From Methylocaldum sp035627495 (GTDB lineage Bacteria; Pseudomonadota; Gammaproteobacteria; Methylococcales; Methylococcaceae): DNA of 64,000 nt. Each line of letters begins with the position of its first letter. Positions within the stretch are counted from its first letter, which is position 1. Shown in pieces: positions 45,300 to 53,149 of this stretch. Position numbers and translations under genes: made by a program. The notes under the pieces were generated by a model. That model did no database searches, was not told where the DNA came from, and worked only from the letters and a program-made list of their open reading frames with translations. The DNA is taken from positions 8,971 through 72,970 of the forward strand of contig NZ_DASPLO010000012.1 of assembly GCF_035627495.1 (NCBI RefSeq). Reading direction: 5' to 3'.

Positions 45300-45914
45300 T
45301 CAGGCCAAAAGGCCGGCAATCAAGTCTTTATATTTCTCGGACTGCCGCCCCGTCTTGAGCCGGCTGATAACCACCACGTTGCGCAGTTCCGCAAGCGCCT
45401 GATCGAAGTCGTCGTTCACGATGAGATAGTCGTATTCGCCGTAGTGGGACATTTCCGAGATGGCGTCGCGCATACGGCGGGCAATGGTGTCCGGATCGTC
45501 CTGACCGCGGGCTTTGAGCCGCTCCTCCAGCGTGCTGCGCGAAGGCGGCAGGATGAAGACCGAGACGCAACCGGGCATCAGGCTCCGGATTTGCCGGGCG
45601 CCTTGCCAGTCGATTTCGAGCAGCACGTCCTGCCCTTCGGATAAGGCTTTTTCCACCGTGGTCCGAGCCGTGCCGTAATAATTGTCGAACACCCTGGCGT
45701 GCTCCAGAAATCCGCCCGCCTCGATCATCCTTTCGAATTCGGCACGGCTCACGAAGAAATAATCCTGACCGTGCACCTCGCCCGGACGCTGCGCTCGTGT
45801 CGTATGCGACACCGACACCGTGAAACCGTCGAGGCTTTCCCGCAAGGCCCTGACCAAGCTGGTTTTTCCCGCCCCGGATGGAGCCGAAACGATGAACAGC
45901 GTGCCGATACTCAT
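45300..45914 (-). CDS. gmk: Guanylate kinase
   Basis: A 204-residue enzyme phosphorylating GMP to GDP. Walker A VSAPSGAGKTSLV, GMP-binding SHTTRAQRPGEVHGQDYFF, GTARTTVEKAL and VLLEIDWQGARQIR are complete. It stands alone on the minus strand between the isc and xox regions; the usual neighbour yicC is at 54.5 kb instead. Confidence 0.97.
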   Translation of the reverse strand: MSIGTLFIVSAPSGAGKTSLVRALRESLDGFTVSVSHTTRAQRPGEVHGQDYFFVSRAEFERMIEAGGFLEHARVFDNYYGTARTTVEKALSEGQDVLLEIDWQGARQIRSLMPGCVSVFILPPSRSTLEERLKARGQDDPDTIARRMRDAISEMSHYGEYDYLIVNDDFDQALAELRNVVVISRLKTGRQSEKYKDLIAGLLA

Positions 45915-46086
45915 GTGCCTTCGAAATGATCCGGATTGGTTTTAAGAATTACTTGATGGATTACGGCTCCGGGCGAGCCCACGATTACAGTGGCGGCTCC
46001 AATCGCAAAACGGAGGCGGCCGAAATCGGGCGTATTGGACTATTAGCTTAACATGTCCGTGCCGGCCGCGAGAGCGGGCGGCACAC

Positions 46087-46488
46087 CTACTGCAGCGTGT
46101 AGAGAAAGCTGGCGAGATTCCGGGCATCCGCTTCGGTAACACCCGTGTTCGGCATGGCCGTCAAAGGATCGACCGAGGGCGGATCTTGAATCCAGCGCAT
46201 CAGATTCTCCGGGGTGTTGGTCAGCACGCCGGCGATGTAGACGCGATTGGCGATCCCGCTCAAAGGCGGACCCACCAAGCCGTTCGCGCCTTGGATGCCG
46301 GGGATGATATGGCAGGACCCGCAGCCGTATCGGGAGATGGCCGCTCTCCCTAGTTCGGGATCGCCGCCCGTTACAAATGCCGCCACGGGCTCCTCCCGGC
46401 GATCGCAAGCGCCAAAAGAGGCGGACAAGATCGCAAGTCCGGCAACAAGCACGCTTCTGCGATGCCCGATTTTAATTCCCTTGCTCAT
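46087..46488 (-). CDS. Small c-type cytochrome (XoxG-like position)
   Basis: A 133-residue exported monohaem cytochrome. Signal region ends SASFGACDRR, which could be a lipobox (Cys 28). The haem site is CGSCH at residues 56-60, and the methionine ligand lies in DPLTAMPNTG (about residue 113). It is the last gene of the xox group and may receive electrons from XoxF; assignment as XoxG rests on position. A decayed copy of its C-terminus is at 11.2 kb. Confidence 0.85.
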   Translation of the reverse strand: MSKGIKIGHRRSVLVAGLAILSASFGACDRREEPVAAFVTGGDPELGRAAISRYGCGSCHIIPGIQGANGLVGPPLSGIANRVYIAGVLTNTPENLMRWIQDPPSVDPLTAMPNTGVTEADARNLASFLYTLQ

Positions 46489-46531
46489 ATCCGCGGTCCT
46501 GTCGATTAAGGTTGCGAATCGAACCCGGTTC

Positions 46532-46645
46532 TCATTTATCGCAGGGGCTCAAAATGAGTTGCGGTATCCATTGCGCGAGGATGACGAACGGAGCGGCAAC
46601 CGTCGCGGCTCCGCCCGACAACATCCTATGGATCTCATCACGCAT
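46532..46645 (-). CDS. Putative 37-residue single-span membrane peptide in the xox group
   Basis: Small frame between the COX III gene and the last cytochrome: start MRDEIHRMLSGGAATVAA, then a hydrophobic span PFVILAQWIPQLILS and an end CDK. GAGGAC sits about 10 bases before the ATG. Small membrane subunits are common in terminal oxidases, so this could be an accessory subunit for the adjacent COX III. Homology unknown. Confidence 0.4.
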   Translation of the reverse strand: MRDEIHRMLSGGAATVAAPFVILAQWIPQLILSPCDK

Positions 46646-46657
46646 TACGAACTGTCC

Positions 46658-47254
46658 TCATAGCCATCGGGGGCCGGAATAAACGACTGCGTAGAGCGGA
46701 ATCCACGCCAGCACTACGAAATACCAGTAGAACGCGTTGTCGCTGACATCGGAGAAACGCCTTCCCTCCAGAGGGCCGGTAAACATCAGCACAGTCAGCA
46801 CGGCCGCATCGATAGCGAGGTGAACCGTGTGCAATCCGAGGATGATCCACACGATGGAGCCGTAAGCGTTATTGTCCCAGCGGATGTTCAGCGCCCCGAA
46901 CTCGAACGCCCGAATGATCAAAAAGACAATCGCGAACCCCAAACATACCGGCAAACCGATCCGCACCGCCCGAAGGTCGTGGCGTTTGGCGGCCCCGTCC
47001 GTCCAATAGTTCGGGACGAGACTCACGAGCAGCACCAATGTATTCAGCGTGTCCCACAGCAATTTGGGGGCGGGCAACCCGCCCGGCGGCCATTCGGCCG
47101 TGCGCTGCCGGAGATAAAAATAACTCGCCAGCACGAGGGCGAACACCGTCCCCTCAATAGCGATGATGCCCAGCGTGCCCCACCACATCAAGCTGCGGCT
47201 GCCGAAGACGTAACTCGGCAATTGCGAGACATCGATGATCCGATGACTGCTCAC
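46658..47254 (-). CDS. Cytochrome c oxidase subunit III-like protein
   Basis: A 198-residue membrane protein of the heme-copper oxidase subunit III family: LMWWGTLGIIAIEGTVFALVL (with the family glutamate), LLWDTLNTLVLLVSLVPNYW, FLIIRAFEFGALNIRWDNNAYGS, LGLHTVHLAIDA and the end AFYWYFVVLAWIPLYAVVY. The GTG at 47254 overlaps the stop of the upstream cytochrome (GTGA), so they are coupled. No subunit I or II lies nearby, which makes this an orphan subunit III within a methanol-oxidation locus. Confidence 0.9.
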   Translation of the reverse strand: MSSHRIIDVSQLPSYVFGSRSLMWWGTLGIIAIEGTVFALVLASYFYLRQRTAEWPPGGLPAPKLLWDTLNTLVLLVSLVPNYWTDGAAKRHDLRAVRIGLPVCLGFAIVFLIIRAFEFGALNIRWDNNAYGSIVWIILGLHTVHLAIDAAVLTVLMFTGPLEGRRFSDVSDNAFYWYFVVLAWIPLYAVVYSGPRWL

Positions 47255-47724
47255 GGCGGCTTCTCCAGGGGCAAGTCCTTTTCGGCTTCTCCCGGCTTCG
47301 GCCAAAACCAGCCGATGAGCCCGATAGCCACGGGGATGCTTCCGCCGAATGCGGGCATACCGTTGGGGCGCCCCTGAATAATGGTGGCGAAGATATTCTG
47401 GGGTTCGCCGCCGTAAATCCACTCATCGTCCATCAAAGGCGGCCCTATGCCGCCGCCACCGTGAAAATGGCAGCCCACGCAGTTGTACCAGGAGAACAGG
47501 CGCTTTCCTTCCGCCAAGGCATAGGCGTTTGCCTCGTAGGGATTTGCTATCGCGGGGACCGGTGTCGGAGTCCCCGGCTGCAAATCGCTCAGGCGGATGG
47601 ATTCGATGGCACTCGCAGCGGGCGGCGGCTCGCGGAAGCGACGCTCTTCACGTTCGCAGCCAATCAGAAGGAGAAGAACCGCAATCGGATTGGCTAATGC
47701 CGAGAACTTATCGACGATTTCCAT
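47251..47724 (-). CDS. c-type cytochrome lipoprotein coupled to COX III
   Basis: A 157-residue monohaem cytochrome. Possible lipobox LLLIGC (Cys 23), haem site CVGCH at residues 82-86, GIGPPLMDDEWIYGG and the methionine region NGMPAFGG (about residue 121). The usual C-terminal helix after MPAFGGKIP is not recognisable; the end reads GLIGWFWPKPGEAEKDLP, so this end may be altered. The ATG at 47724 lies inside the xoxJ 3' end (31-base overlap); the stop overlaps the COX III start. Likely electron carrier between XoxF and an oxidase. Confidence 0.85.
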   Translation of the reverse strand: MEIVDKFSALANPIAVLLLLIGCEREERRFREPPPAASAIESIRLSDLQPGTPTPVPAIANPYEANAYALAEGKRLFSWYNCVGCHFHGGGGIGPPLMDDEWIYGGEPQNIFATIIQGRPNGMPAFGGSIPVAIGLIGWFWPKPGEAEKDLPLEKPP

Positions 47725-48584
47725 TCCGACCGTCCCTTTCGGCTGGAAAGGCGGGTTCCGATCCTTGGCACGCCATAATCGTCGAGAATGGCTTCGATCT
47801 CTTTGCTCCTCCGCTCGATGACGCGTTCCAGTTCGCGCCGTAGCCGTTTGTCGCCGTGCCGCACCCCCATCGCGATATCGAATACGAAGGGAAGAGACCG
47901 GTCGGCCGATGGCGAGACGGGTACGACAGCGAGCGGAACCGCTTGCCTTTTCGCAAAGTAACCCGCCAAAGGTCCCCATACGATGGCTATGTCGATATCG
48001 CCCGCCACCACTGCATCGATGATCCTGGCCGGCGGATTTTCCTGTGAGTAATCGCCATACACGGTATAACCGACCACGTTGTTGATGATCTTCCGGCTGG
48101 TCAGGGCATGGGCCGGCGGCGTATTGGCAAAGTCGTCGCCGACGATTTGCACGCCGATCCTGACATCGTGCAACGCAGGATCGTTGAAGGAGCGAATGTT
48201 CAGTCCCGAGTCCCGGCGGTAGACGAACACATAGCTGGACCGATAGTACGGCGTCGTCGTCAGCGTAGGTGCGAAATCGCTCGGGACACCGAGAACCACG
48301 TCGCACTGGTGGGATTTGAGCGTGTTGCGGATAAAGCCGCGGCGCTGCACCCACCAGGTGTACTTGACTTCGGCGTTCAGATCATGGGCGATGAGATTGC
48401 CGATTTTGTTCTCGAAGCCTTCCTGTTTTTGGTTGGAAAAAGGCAGGTTGTTAGGGTCCGAGCAGATGCGGAGCGCGCGCTTTGGAAGATCATCGTTCAC
48501 CGCCGCAATAGCCGCGGCGGGCCAAAACGCCCAGAGCAAGGCCAGCACCGAGAAAAACCCGGATCTACGGCAACGCGAAAACAT
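47694..48584 (-). CDS. xoxJ: XoxJ periplasmic substrate-binding-like protein
   Basis: A 296-residue exported protein (signal to about residue 27, ending AAIAA). It is a type II solute-binding fold: LRICSDPNNLPFSNQKQEGFENKI, YTWWVQRRGFIRNTL, CDVVLGVP and DIAIVWGPLAGYFAKRQ are characteristic of MoxJ/XoxJ. XoxJ is thought to assist maturation or activation of XoxF. Its start overlaps the xoxF 3' end by 20 bases, supporting one operon. Confidence 0.92.
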   Translation of the reverse strand: MFSRCRRSGFFSVLALLWAFWPAAAIAAVNDDLPKRALRICSDPNNLPFSNQKQEGFENKIGNLIAHDLNAEVKYTWWVQRRGFIRNTLKSHQCDVVLGVPSDFAPTLTTTPYYRSSYVFVYRRDSGLNIRSFNDPALHDVRIGVQIVGDDFANTPPAHALTSRKIINNVVGYTVYGDYSQENPPARIIDAVVAGDIDIAIVWGPLAGYFAKRQAVPLAVVPVSPSADRSLPFVFDIAMGVRHGDKRLRRELERVIERRSKEIEAILDDYGVPRIGTRLSSRKGRSEWKSSISSRH

Positions 48585-50421
48585 AGAGCATCCCTCCCCG
48601 CGTCGTATGCTCCGGCAAATCCTTCATGGCGTTGACGAATCCCAGCGCGCCCGTGCCGTCGCGCGGGTCGAGGCCGGCGGCAACGATAGCCCCCGACCAG
48701 CCGCCGACGCCGGACAGAATCGCCACATACTGCTTGCCGTCGGGCCCTCGGTAGGTGATCGGTTGACCGATAATCCCGGAGCCGCACTTGAACCGCCACA
48801 GCAACTCGCCGGTCCAGGCGTTCACCGCCTTGAACCAGCCTTCCATTGTCCCGTAGAACACCACGTCGCCCGCCGTTGCCAAGGCGCCGCTCCAAACCGG
48901 AAACTTCTCCTTGATCTTCCAGACCGCCTTAGCCGCAACAGGGTCCCAGGCGGTGAACTCACCCCGGTGTCCACCCGGACCCGCGTACATCCGGACATTA
49001 GCGCCGACGTAAGGCGTGCCGGCAATGTAGTTGGCCTCGATGCCCTCTTCGTCCATGCACATGTTCTGGTGCGGAATGTAAAGCCAGCCGGTTTTCGGGG
49101 AATAGGCCGAGGGCTGCCAGTCCTTGCCGCCGGGCGCCGTAGGGCAAATGTCGTGCACGACGGTGTTGAACCGGGGCGTTTTCTCATGCACCTCGATCGG
49201 ACGCCCGGTTTTCAGGTCGACGCCCTTGGTCGTCGTGATGTGCACGAAGGGCGTGGCGGACAGCACCTCGCCGGTGGTGCGGTCGAGCACATATACATAA
49301 CCGTTCCGCTCCGGATGAACCAGGACTTTCCGCATCTGCCCGGCGATGGGGAGGTCCAGCAAAACGTTCTCGTTGACACCGTCGTAGTCGTAAAGGTCGT
49401 GCGGGCTCCACTGGTAAAACCAGTGGGCTTCGCCCGTGTCCGGATTGCGCGCGAAAACTCCCGCCGTCCACTTGTTGTCGCCGGGGCGCTGCTCGGGATT
49501 CCACGGCCCGGGATTGGCCGTGCCGTGATAGATCAGATTCAGCGCGGGATCGTAGGAAATGAAACCCCACACGGTGCCGCCGCCGATTTTCCATGCCTCG
49601 GGCGGCCATGTCGCAACGCCCAGATTCTGCCCTTGGTCATGTCGGTAAAACGGCTTGAAGTTGGGGCCGATCAGTACATCCTTATCGGGTCCCGTGGAAT
49701 ACGCCTTCCAGACGACATGGCCGTTGTTCGCATCAAGCGCCGTAAGCCAGCCGCGCACGCCGAATTCGCCGCCGCTGTTCCCCACCAGCACCTTGTTCTT
49801 CACGACCAGCGGCGCCATCGTAATGGATTCGCCCAGGTTGATATTGCCGATCCGGGTTTTCCAGACTTCGTTGCCGGTCTTGGCATCGACCGCCACGGTC
49901 TGTCCGTCGAGCGTATTGAAGAAAATTCTTTCATTCGAGTACACCGCCCCGCGATTCACGACATCGCAGCATGCCAGCCCTTGAGCCGCGGATAGCGGTT
50001 TCGGCTCGTACTTCCATTTGAGGGGCCCACCCGGCCGGGTCAAATCCAGAGCGTAGAGGATGTTCGGGTAAGGAGTCACGATGTACATCGCGTTATCGGC
50101 CACGATGGGCGCGGCCTCATGGCCGCGGGACACGCCGGTGGAGAAGGTAAAACTCAGTCGGAGATCATGGACGTTTTCGGCCTTGATTTGATCGAGGGCG
50201 CTGAAACGGGTGTTGGCGTAATCCTTGGCCGAAATAAGCCATCGCCCGTCTTCGTCGGACGCTTTTTGCAAAGCAGTGACCGGAGGCCCGGTGTTTTGGG
50301 CGAATACCGTTCCTCCGGATAACAGAACCAGTAGAAACGCGGGAAAGATTATCAGCAGGAGGAACCGATCGGTGCACCGGTTATGAAAAGATGGTGAACA
50401 CGTTCTCCCCGACTTTTGCAT
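48565..50421 (-). CDS. xoxF: XoxF-type lanthanide-dependent methanol dehydrogenase
   Basis: A 618-residue periplasmic PQQ quinoprotein oxidising methanol. Signal peptide to about residue 41 (GGTVFAQ). Vicinal cysteines near PQQ in GLACCDVVNRG (about residue 150). The lanthanide signature is in WSPHDLYDYDGVNE (about residues 335-348): DYD supplies the catalytic Asp plus the extra Asp two positions later that coordinates Ln3+; calcium MxaF has Ala there. Propeller tryptophan-docking repeats such as GNEVWKTRIG are seen. ATG 50421 with AGGAGG shortly upstream is preferred; a TTG lies one codon before. Clade not determined; the COX III neighbour suggests a non-XoxF5 type. Confidence 0.95.
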   Translation of the reverse strand: MQKSGRTCSPSFHNRCTDRFLLLIIFPAFLLVLLSGGTVFAQNTGPPVTALQKASDEDGRWLISAKDYANTRFSALDQIKAENVHDLRLSFTFSTGVSRGHEAAPIVADNAMYIVTPYPNILYALDLTRPGGPLKWKYEPKPLSAAQGLACCDVVNRGAVYSNERIFFNTLDGQTVAVDAKTGNEVWKTRIGNINLGESITMAPLVVKNKVLVGNSGGEFGVRGWLTALDANNGHVVWKAYSTGPDKDVLIGPNFKPFYRHDQGQNLGVATWPPEAWKIGGGTVWGFISYDPALNLIYHGTANPGPWNPEQRPGDNKWTAGVFARNPDTGEAHWFYQWSPHDLYDYDGVNENVLLDLPIAGQMRKVLVHPERNGYVYVLDRTTGEVLSATPFVHITTTKGVDLKTGRPIEVHEKTPRFNTVVHDICPTAPGGKDWQPSAYSPKTGWLYIPHQNMCMDEEGIEANYIAGTPYVGANVRMYAGPGGHRGEFTAWDPVAAKAVWKIKEKFPVWSGALATAGDVVFYGTMEGWFKAVNAWTGELLWRFKCGSGIIGQPITYRGPDGKQYVAILSGVGGWSGAIVAAGLDPRDGTGALGFVNAMKDLPEHTTRGGMLYVFALP

Positions 50422-50727
50422 CAAGCCTCCTGCTGAAATGCCCTCTCCTTTCGCTTGTATCGGGAAATGCGGTTTTAATTTATGACATGTCTGAAACAGA
50501 GGGAGTTCCTACGGGCGAGAAACCTTGGGAGGAGCATTTCGGGCAGCGCGGAACTGAGTTCGGTTGCGTCGATATTTCCGAATTCGACCAGGTAGATCTG
50601 CTTCCGGTGGCATCGCGCAAAAAATACCCCGCCGCAGCGGGGTATGAAGCCAAAACGGATAAGCTTTCGGCTTAATTCGGATTTGCCGCCCTTCTACATT
50701 TTCCCGTCGAAAGAACAAACAAAGCGA
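50422..50727. other. Gap between BON gene and xoxF
   Basis: These 306 bases contain the terminator of the BON gene (described separately) and presumably the xoxF promoter. A plus-strand frame here is short and unsupported. Nothing else is recognised. Confidence 0.4.
50618..50645 (-). terminator. Intrinsic terminator after the BON-domain gene
   Basis: Read on the minus strand, ATACCCCGC-TGCG-GCGGGGTAT forms a 9-bp perfect stem followed by six T residues. It ends transcription of the gene at 50728-51135 before xoxF. Confidence 0.8.
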
Positions 50728-51135
50728 TCACGGGGCATTGATTTCCAATTGATTATCAACCTGCTTGACGCCGGCTACTTTACGGGCAATCGATTCCAGC
50801 TTTTGTTTTTCCGCCTGATTTTCGACGGGGCCACGCAAGGTTACGAGTCCGTTACGGGTGATAATCTTCGCATTGCGCGCGTTGAGCGAGAGAGATTTGT
50901 CTTTGACGATTGACTTTCGTATTGCGGCCGTGATCTTTACATCGCCGCGAGTCTCCTTTTGATCTTCGGGCGTCAAAGTGGCGTCGCCACGATCGCGCAC
51001 ATTCCTTCCCGTATCGTCCACGTCCGTATCGGCGGGCGGAGAATAGGGCTTTGCCTCTTCGGCCTGGACGATGCCGGCCATAAGTATCAAACCGATCGTC
51101 AAGGCGAAGGTGCTTGGCAATAATCGTATCGACAT
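50728..51135 (-). CDS. Exported BON-domain protein
   Basis: A 135-residue periplasmic protein: signal peptide (cleavage about residue 25, GIVQAEE), a polar linker, then one BON domain (about residues 65-133) with DVKITAAIRKSIVKDKSLSLNA, ITRNGLVTLRGPVENQAEK and VAGVKQVDNQLEI. BON proteins (OsmY-like) bind membranes and respond to envelope stress. GGAGAT precedes the ATG. It has its own terminator downstream. Confidence 0.93.
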   Translation of the reverse strand: MSIRLLPSTFALTIGLILMAGIVQAEEAKPYSPPADTDVDDTGRNVRDRGDATLTPEDQKETRGDVKITAAIRKSIVKDKSLSLNARNAKIITRNGLVTLRGPVENQAEKQKLESIARKVAGVKQVDNQLEINAP

Positions 51136-51331
51136 CGAGATCTCCTTATCTTGTCGTCTTGATACCCTAAATTAGAACGACGCACCAACCTTACAAATAA
51201 GCTTGAATGCATATGTAGAGCTTCTTAATTCCGGAGCCGCGAAGGAGTAAGAAAAATTTCCTGGCAGGGCCACGCCAAAGGCAAAAAGAGACCCGCTAAA
51301 ACTGGATCAGGACTTGTAAAAGCCCGGGCTT

Positions 51332-51556
51332 TCAGCTCAGTTCTGAAACGCCACGGGTCAACCCGGCCCGCCGTCGAAACGCCGCCTCGCTCTCGTCCTG
51401 ACCTCTTTTGACGTCCAGATAGGGGAAGCATCCCGCTTGACGGCAGATGATGCGGCGTAGCCCGCTGCTGTCGTAAATTAGCCGGGTAATCCGCATGGGC
51501 GTAGCTTGGCTGTTTTGCCTCTCCTGGGCGGCAATGTGCGGTTCATGTCGGTTCAT
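51332..51556 (-). CDS. Hypothetical 74-residue protein, doubtful
   Basis: A basic small frame containing MRITRLIYDSSGLRRIICRQ, two nearby cysteines and an arginine-rich C-terminus. GGAG lies 8 bases before the ATG at 51556. No family is recognised and no neighbour supports it. Confidence 0.3.
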   Translation of the reverse strand: MNRHEPHIAAQERQNSQATPMRITRLIYDSSGLRRIICRQAGCFPYLDVKRGQDESEAAFRRRAGLTRGVSELS

Positions 51557-52217
51557 TTCCGTTGCTCCAACAGGTTAACACGACCCTCAATCGAAGCCTT
51601 TTACTGCTCATCTACTCCACCTCGGCAGTGAGTTCAGTGTTCATTTTGATCGCGAAAAGAGCTGCTTGGTTTCCAAAAGTCATTCACGCTCAAATCGATC
51701 CCGCCGTCTGCCCGATTCGGTACCGAACAGCGCCCGATAAACCGCACCGAGAGTGCGCTGGTTTACACAGACAGCTCGGCCGATCGTCTGACTAAGACCG
51801 TAATACTAAACCTCCAAAGATCTCTGCCCAATACCGCAATCATCGTGAGTTGACGGCAGTTGCGGAACCGGTATTTCGCCTGCATCGGAGATACCGGAAT
51901 GGTAGCCGATATGAGCGTGAAATACCGTTCGGCTGACGAACGACGAATGTCGCCATTGGACTAAGGGCCAAGGACATGGGACGGCCTTTAACTAAGGTAT
52001 GTCCGAATCGCTGACGCGTTGGACAAGACGTTATTCATAATTTATCAGGTACGCCAAGCCTTTGTGAAACACGGAAAAAAAGGCCACTCAATAGCCTGTG
52101 ATTGAATAACGAATAATAGATTAAATCCTTTTTTACAAGGCGTACGACCATCGGTCATTAGGTATATCCTTGAGTACGCCACTAAGCCGAGATCACGTGA
52201 ATCGACCGGTTGCCAAT
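51557..52217. other. Gene-free stretch
   Basis: About 660 bases without a convincing gene on either strand. The sequence is less GC rich than its surroundings, and the short frames have no ribosome sites or family motifs. Confidence 0.4.
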
Positions 52218-52252
52218 AAAAAAACCCGGCCAAGGTGGAGCCCGGCCGGGTT
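52218..52252 (-). terminator. Intrinsic terminator (minus strand)
   Basis: On the minus strand AACCCGGCC...GGCCGGGTT (9-bp stem, 12-base loop) is followed by a run of seven T. There is no minus-strand gene between it and 52451, so it may end an unannotated RNA or readthrough from the gene at 52549. Confidence 0.7.
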
Positions 52253-52259
52253 GTATCGC

Positions 52260-52434
52260 GTGCCGAAAGCAACTGTAAGGAGTTGAATCGCGACAGTTTC
52301 AGCTTAGACCAGTTCTGCCAGGTGGCAACCCGAACAAGTGCAAATACGGATTCACCTACGGGTGGGGGATCTCACGCACTTTGTAAATCAGGATATTAAC
52401 GGACTCTGAGCCCCGATTCATTCGGGGCTTTTTT
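52260..52434 (+). ncRNA. Candidate small RNA ending in a strong terminator
   Basis: A stretch of ~170 bases with no ORF, bounded on the left by an opposite-strand terminator and ending on the plus strand in a canonical terminator (52409-52434). A plus-strand terminator without an upstream gene suggests a small transcript. It does not resemble 6S, SRP, RNase P or tmRNA as far as I can see. A minus-strand RNA using the terminator at 52218-52252 is an alternative. Confidence 0.25.
52409..52434 (+). terminator. Intrinsic terminator (plus strand)
   Basis: AGCCCCGA (52409-52416), short loop, TCGGGGCT (52422-52429) and a T-tract to 52434. No plus-strand gene lies within 500 bases upstream. Confidence 0.75.
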
Positions 52435-52450
52435 GCCGTTGGTTCAGCCA

Positions 52451-52473
52451 AAAGAAACCCCGCCGAAGCGGGG
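52451..52473 (-). terminator. Intrinsic terminator after the 133-residue exported protein gene
   Basis: On the minus strand CCCCGC-TTCG-GCGGGG (6-bp stem with a stable tetraloop) is followed by TTTCTTTT. It lies about 75 bases beyond the stop of the minus-strand gene at 52549. Confidence 0.65.
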
Positions 52474-52548
52474 AATTCCCGGACTAGCCACGGTGGACAG
52501 CGGAGGTTGGCCCGCGGCCCCCCAGGTCCTGAGCCGGGTGATTTCTGC

Positions 52549-52950
52549 TTATCTATTCTTGCCTTGGCCTCGACCTCCTCTGCCCGAGCCGGCGTCGTCA
52601 GTCGTACCTCGCAGGCTCTTCCTTTCCTCGCGCAACTCTCGGTACTGGTCTTGGTAACCGCCACGTTCCTCCGGCGTCATGAGAGATCCACGGCCACCTT
52701 CCATCTCACTCGGACGCGCGCCCTCCCTTCCGACTCCCCTGTCCCTTGCACGCTCTTGAACCTCGTCGCGGTACTCTTGCTGGAGGCCCTTTCGATCCTG
52801 TCGCAGCTCCTGGTACTGCTCCTGGTATTGTCCGCCCTGCGGCTTATCGACATTCGGACCGTTGCCGCCATCCTTTCTCGCCCAAACTTCGTCAGCCATT
52901 AAGGCGGAAAATCCGAATAACATCGCAAAAATAGCGTTCTTGCATTTCAT
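52549..52950 (-). CDS. Exported Gln/Arg/Glu-rich repeat protein, unknown
   Basis: A 133-residue protein. The N-terminus KCKNAIFAMLFGFSALMADEVWA is a plausible signal peptide. The mature part is very hydrophilic with two related helical units, QYQEQYQELRQDRKGLQQEY (about residues 41-60) and YQDQYRELREERKSLRG (about 99-115). It may be periplasmic; no family recognised. ATG 52950 starts the signal; a longer frame reaches 53040 without support. It has its own terminator. Confidence 0.65.
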   Translation of the reverse strand: MKCKNAIFAMLFGFSALMADEVWARKDGGNGPNVDKPQGGQYQEQYQELRQDRKGLQQEYRDEVQERARDRGVGREGARPSEMEGGRGSLMTPEERGGYQDQYRELREERKSLRGTTDDAGSGRGGRGQGKNR

Positions 52951-53149
52951 CTCGTTCGCGTCCTCTACTGATGGTTGACCACACGTTCGGCTGCCTTTGC
53001 GCGCAGCCCGGCGTGAAAAAACTTGCGCAGCCTCTGCCACGGATATGGCCGGGGTTTTATTGTGCCAACAGATCCGCCAAGGCGAAAGCCGATAACGCAG
53101 CGGCTACGAAGGGCTTGTCATTCGAGCAAGGAACCCTGACCATGCCGCC

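Noticed and set aside
47725..48354. Long upstream extension of the cytochrome c frame into xoxJ
   Set aside because: It overlaps the motif-bearing xoxJ frame; the cytochrome signal peptide starts at 47724.
48316..49995. 559-residue plus-strand frame opposite xoxF
   Set aside because: It mirrors xoxF and xoxJ on the other strand; GC-rich codon usage creates long antisense frames. No ribosome site or family motif.
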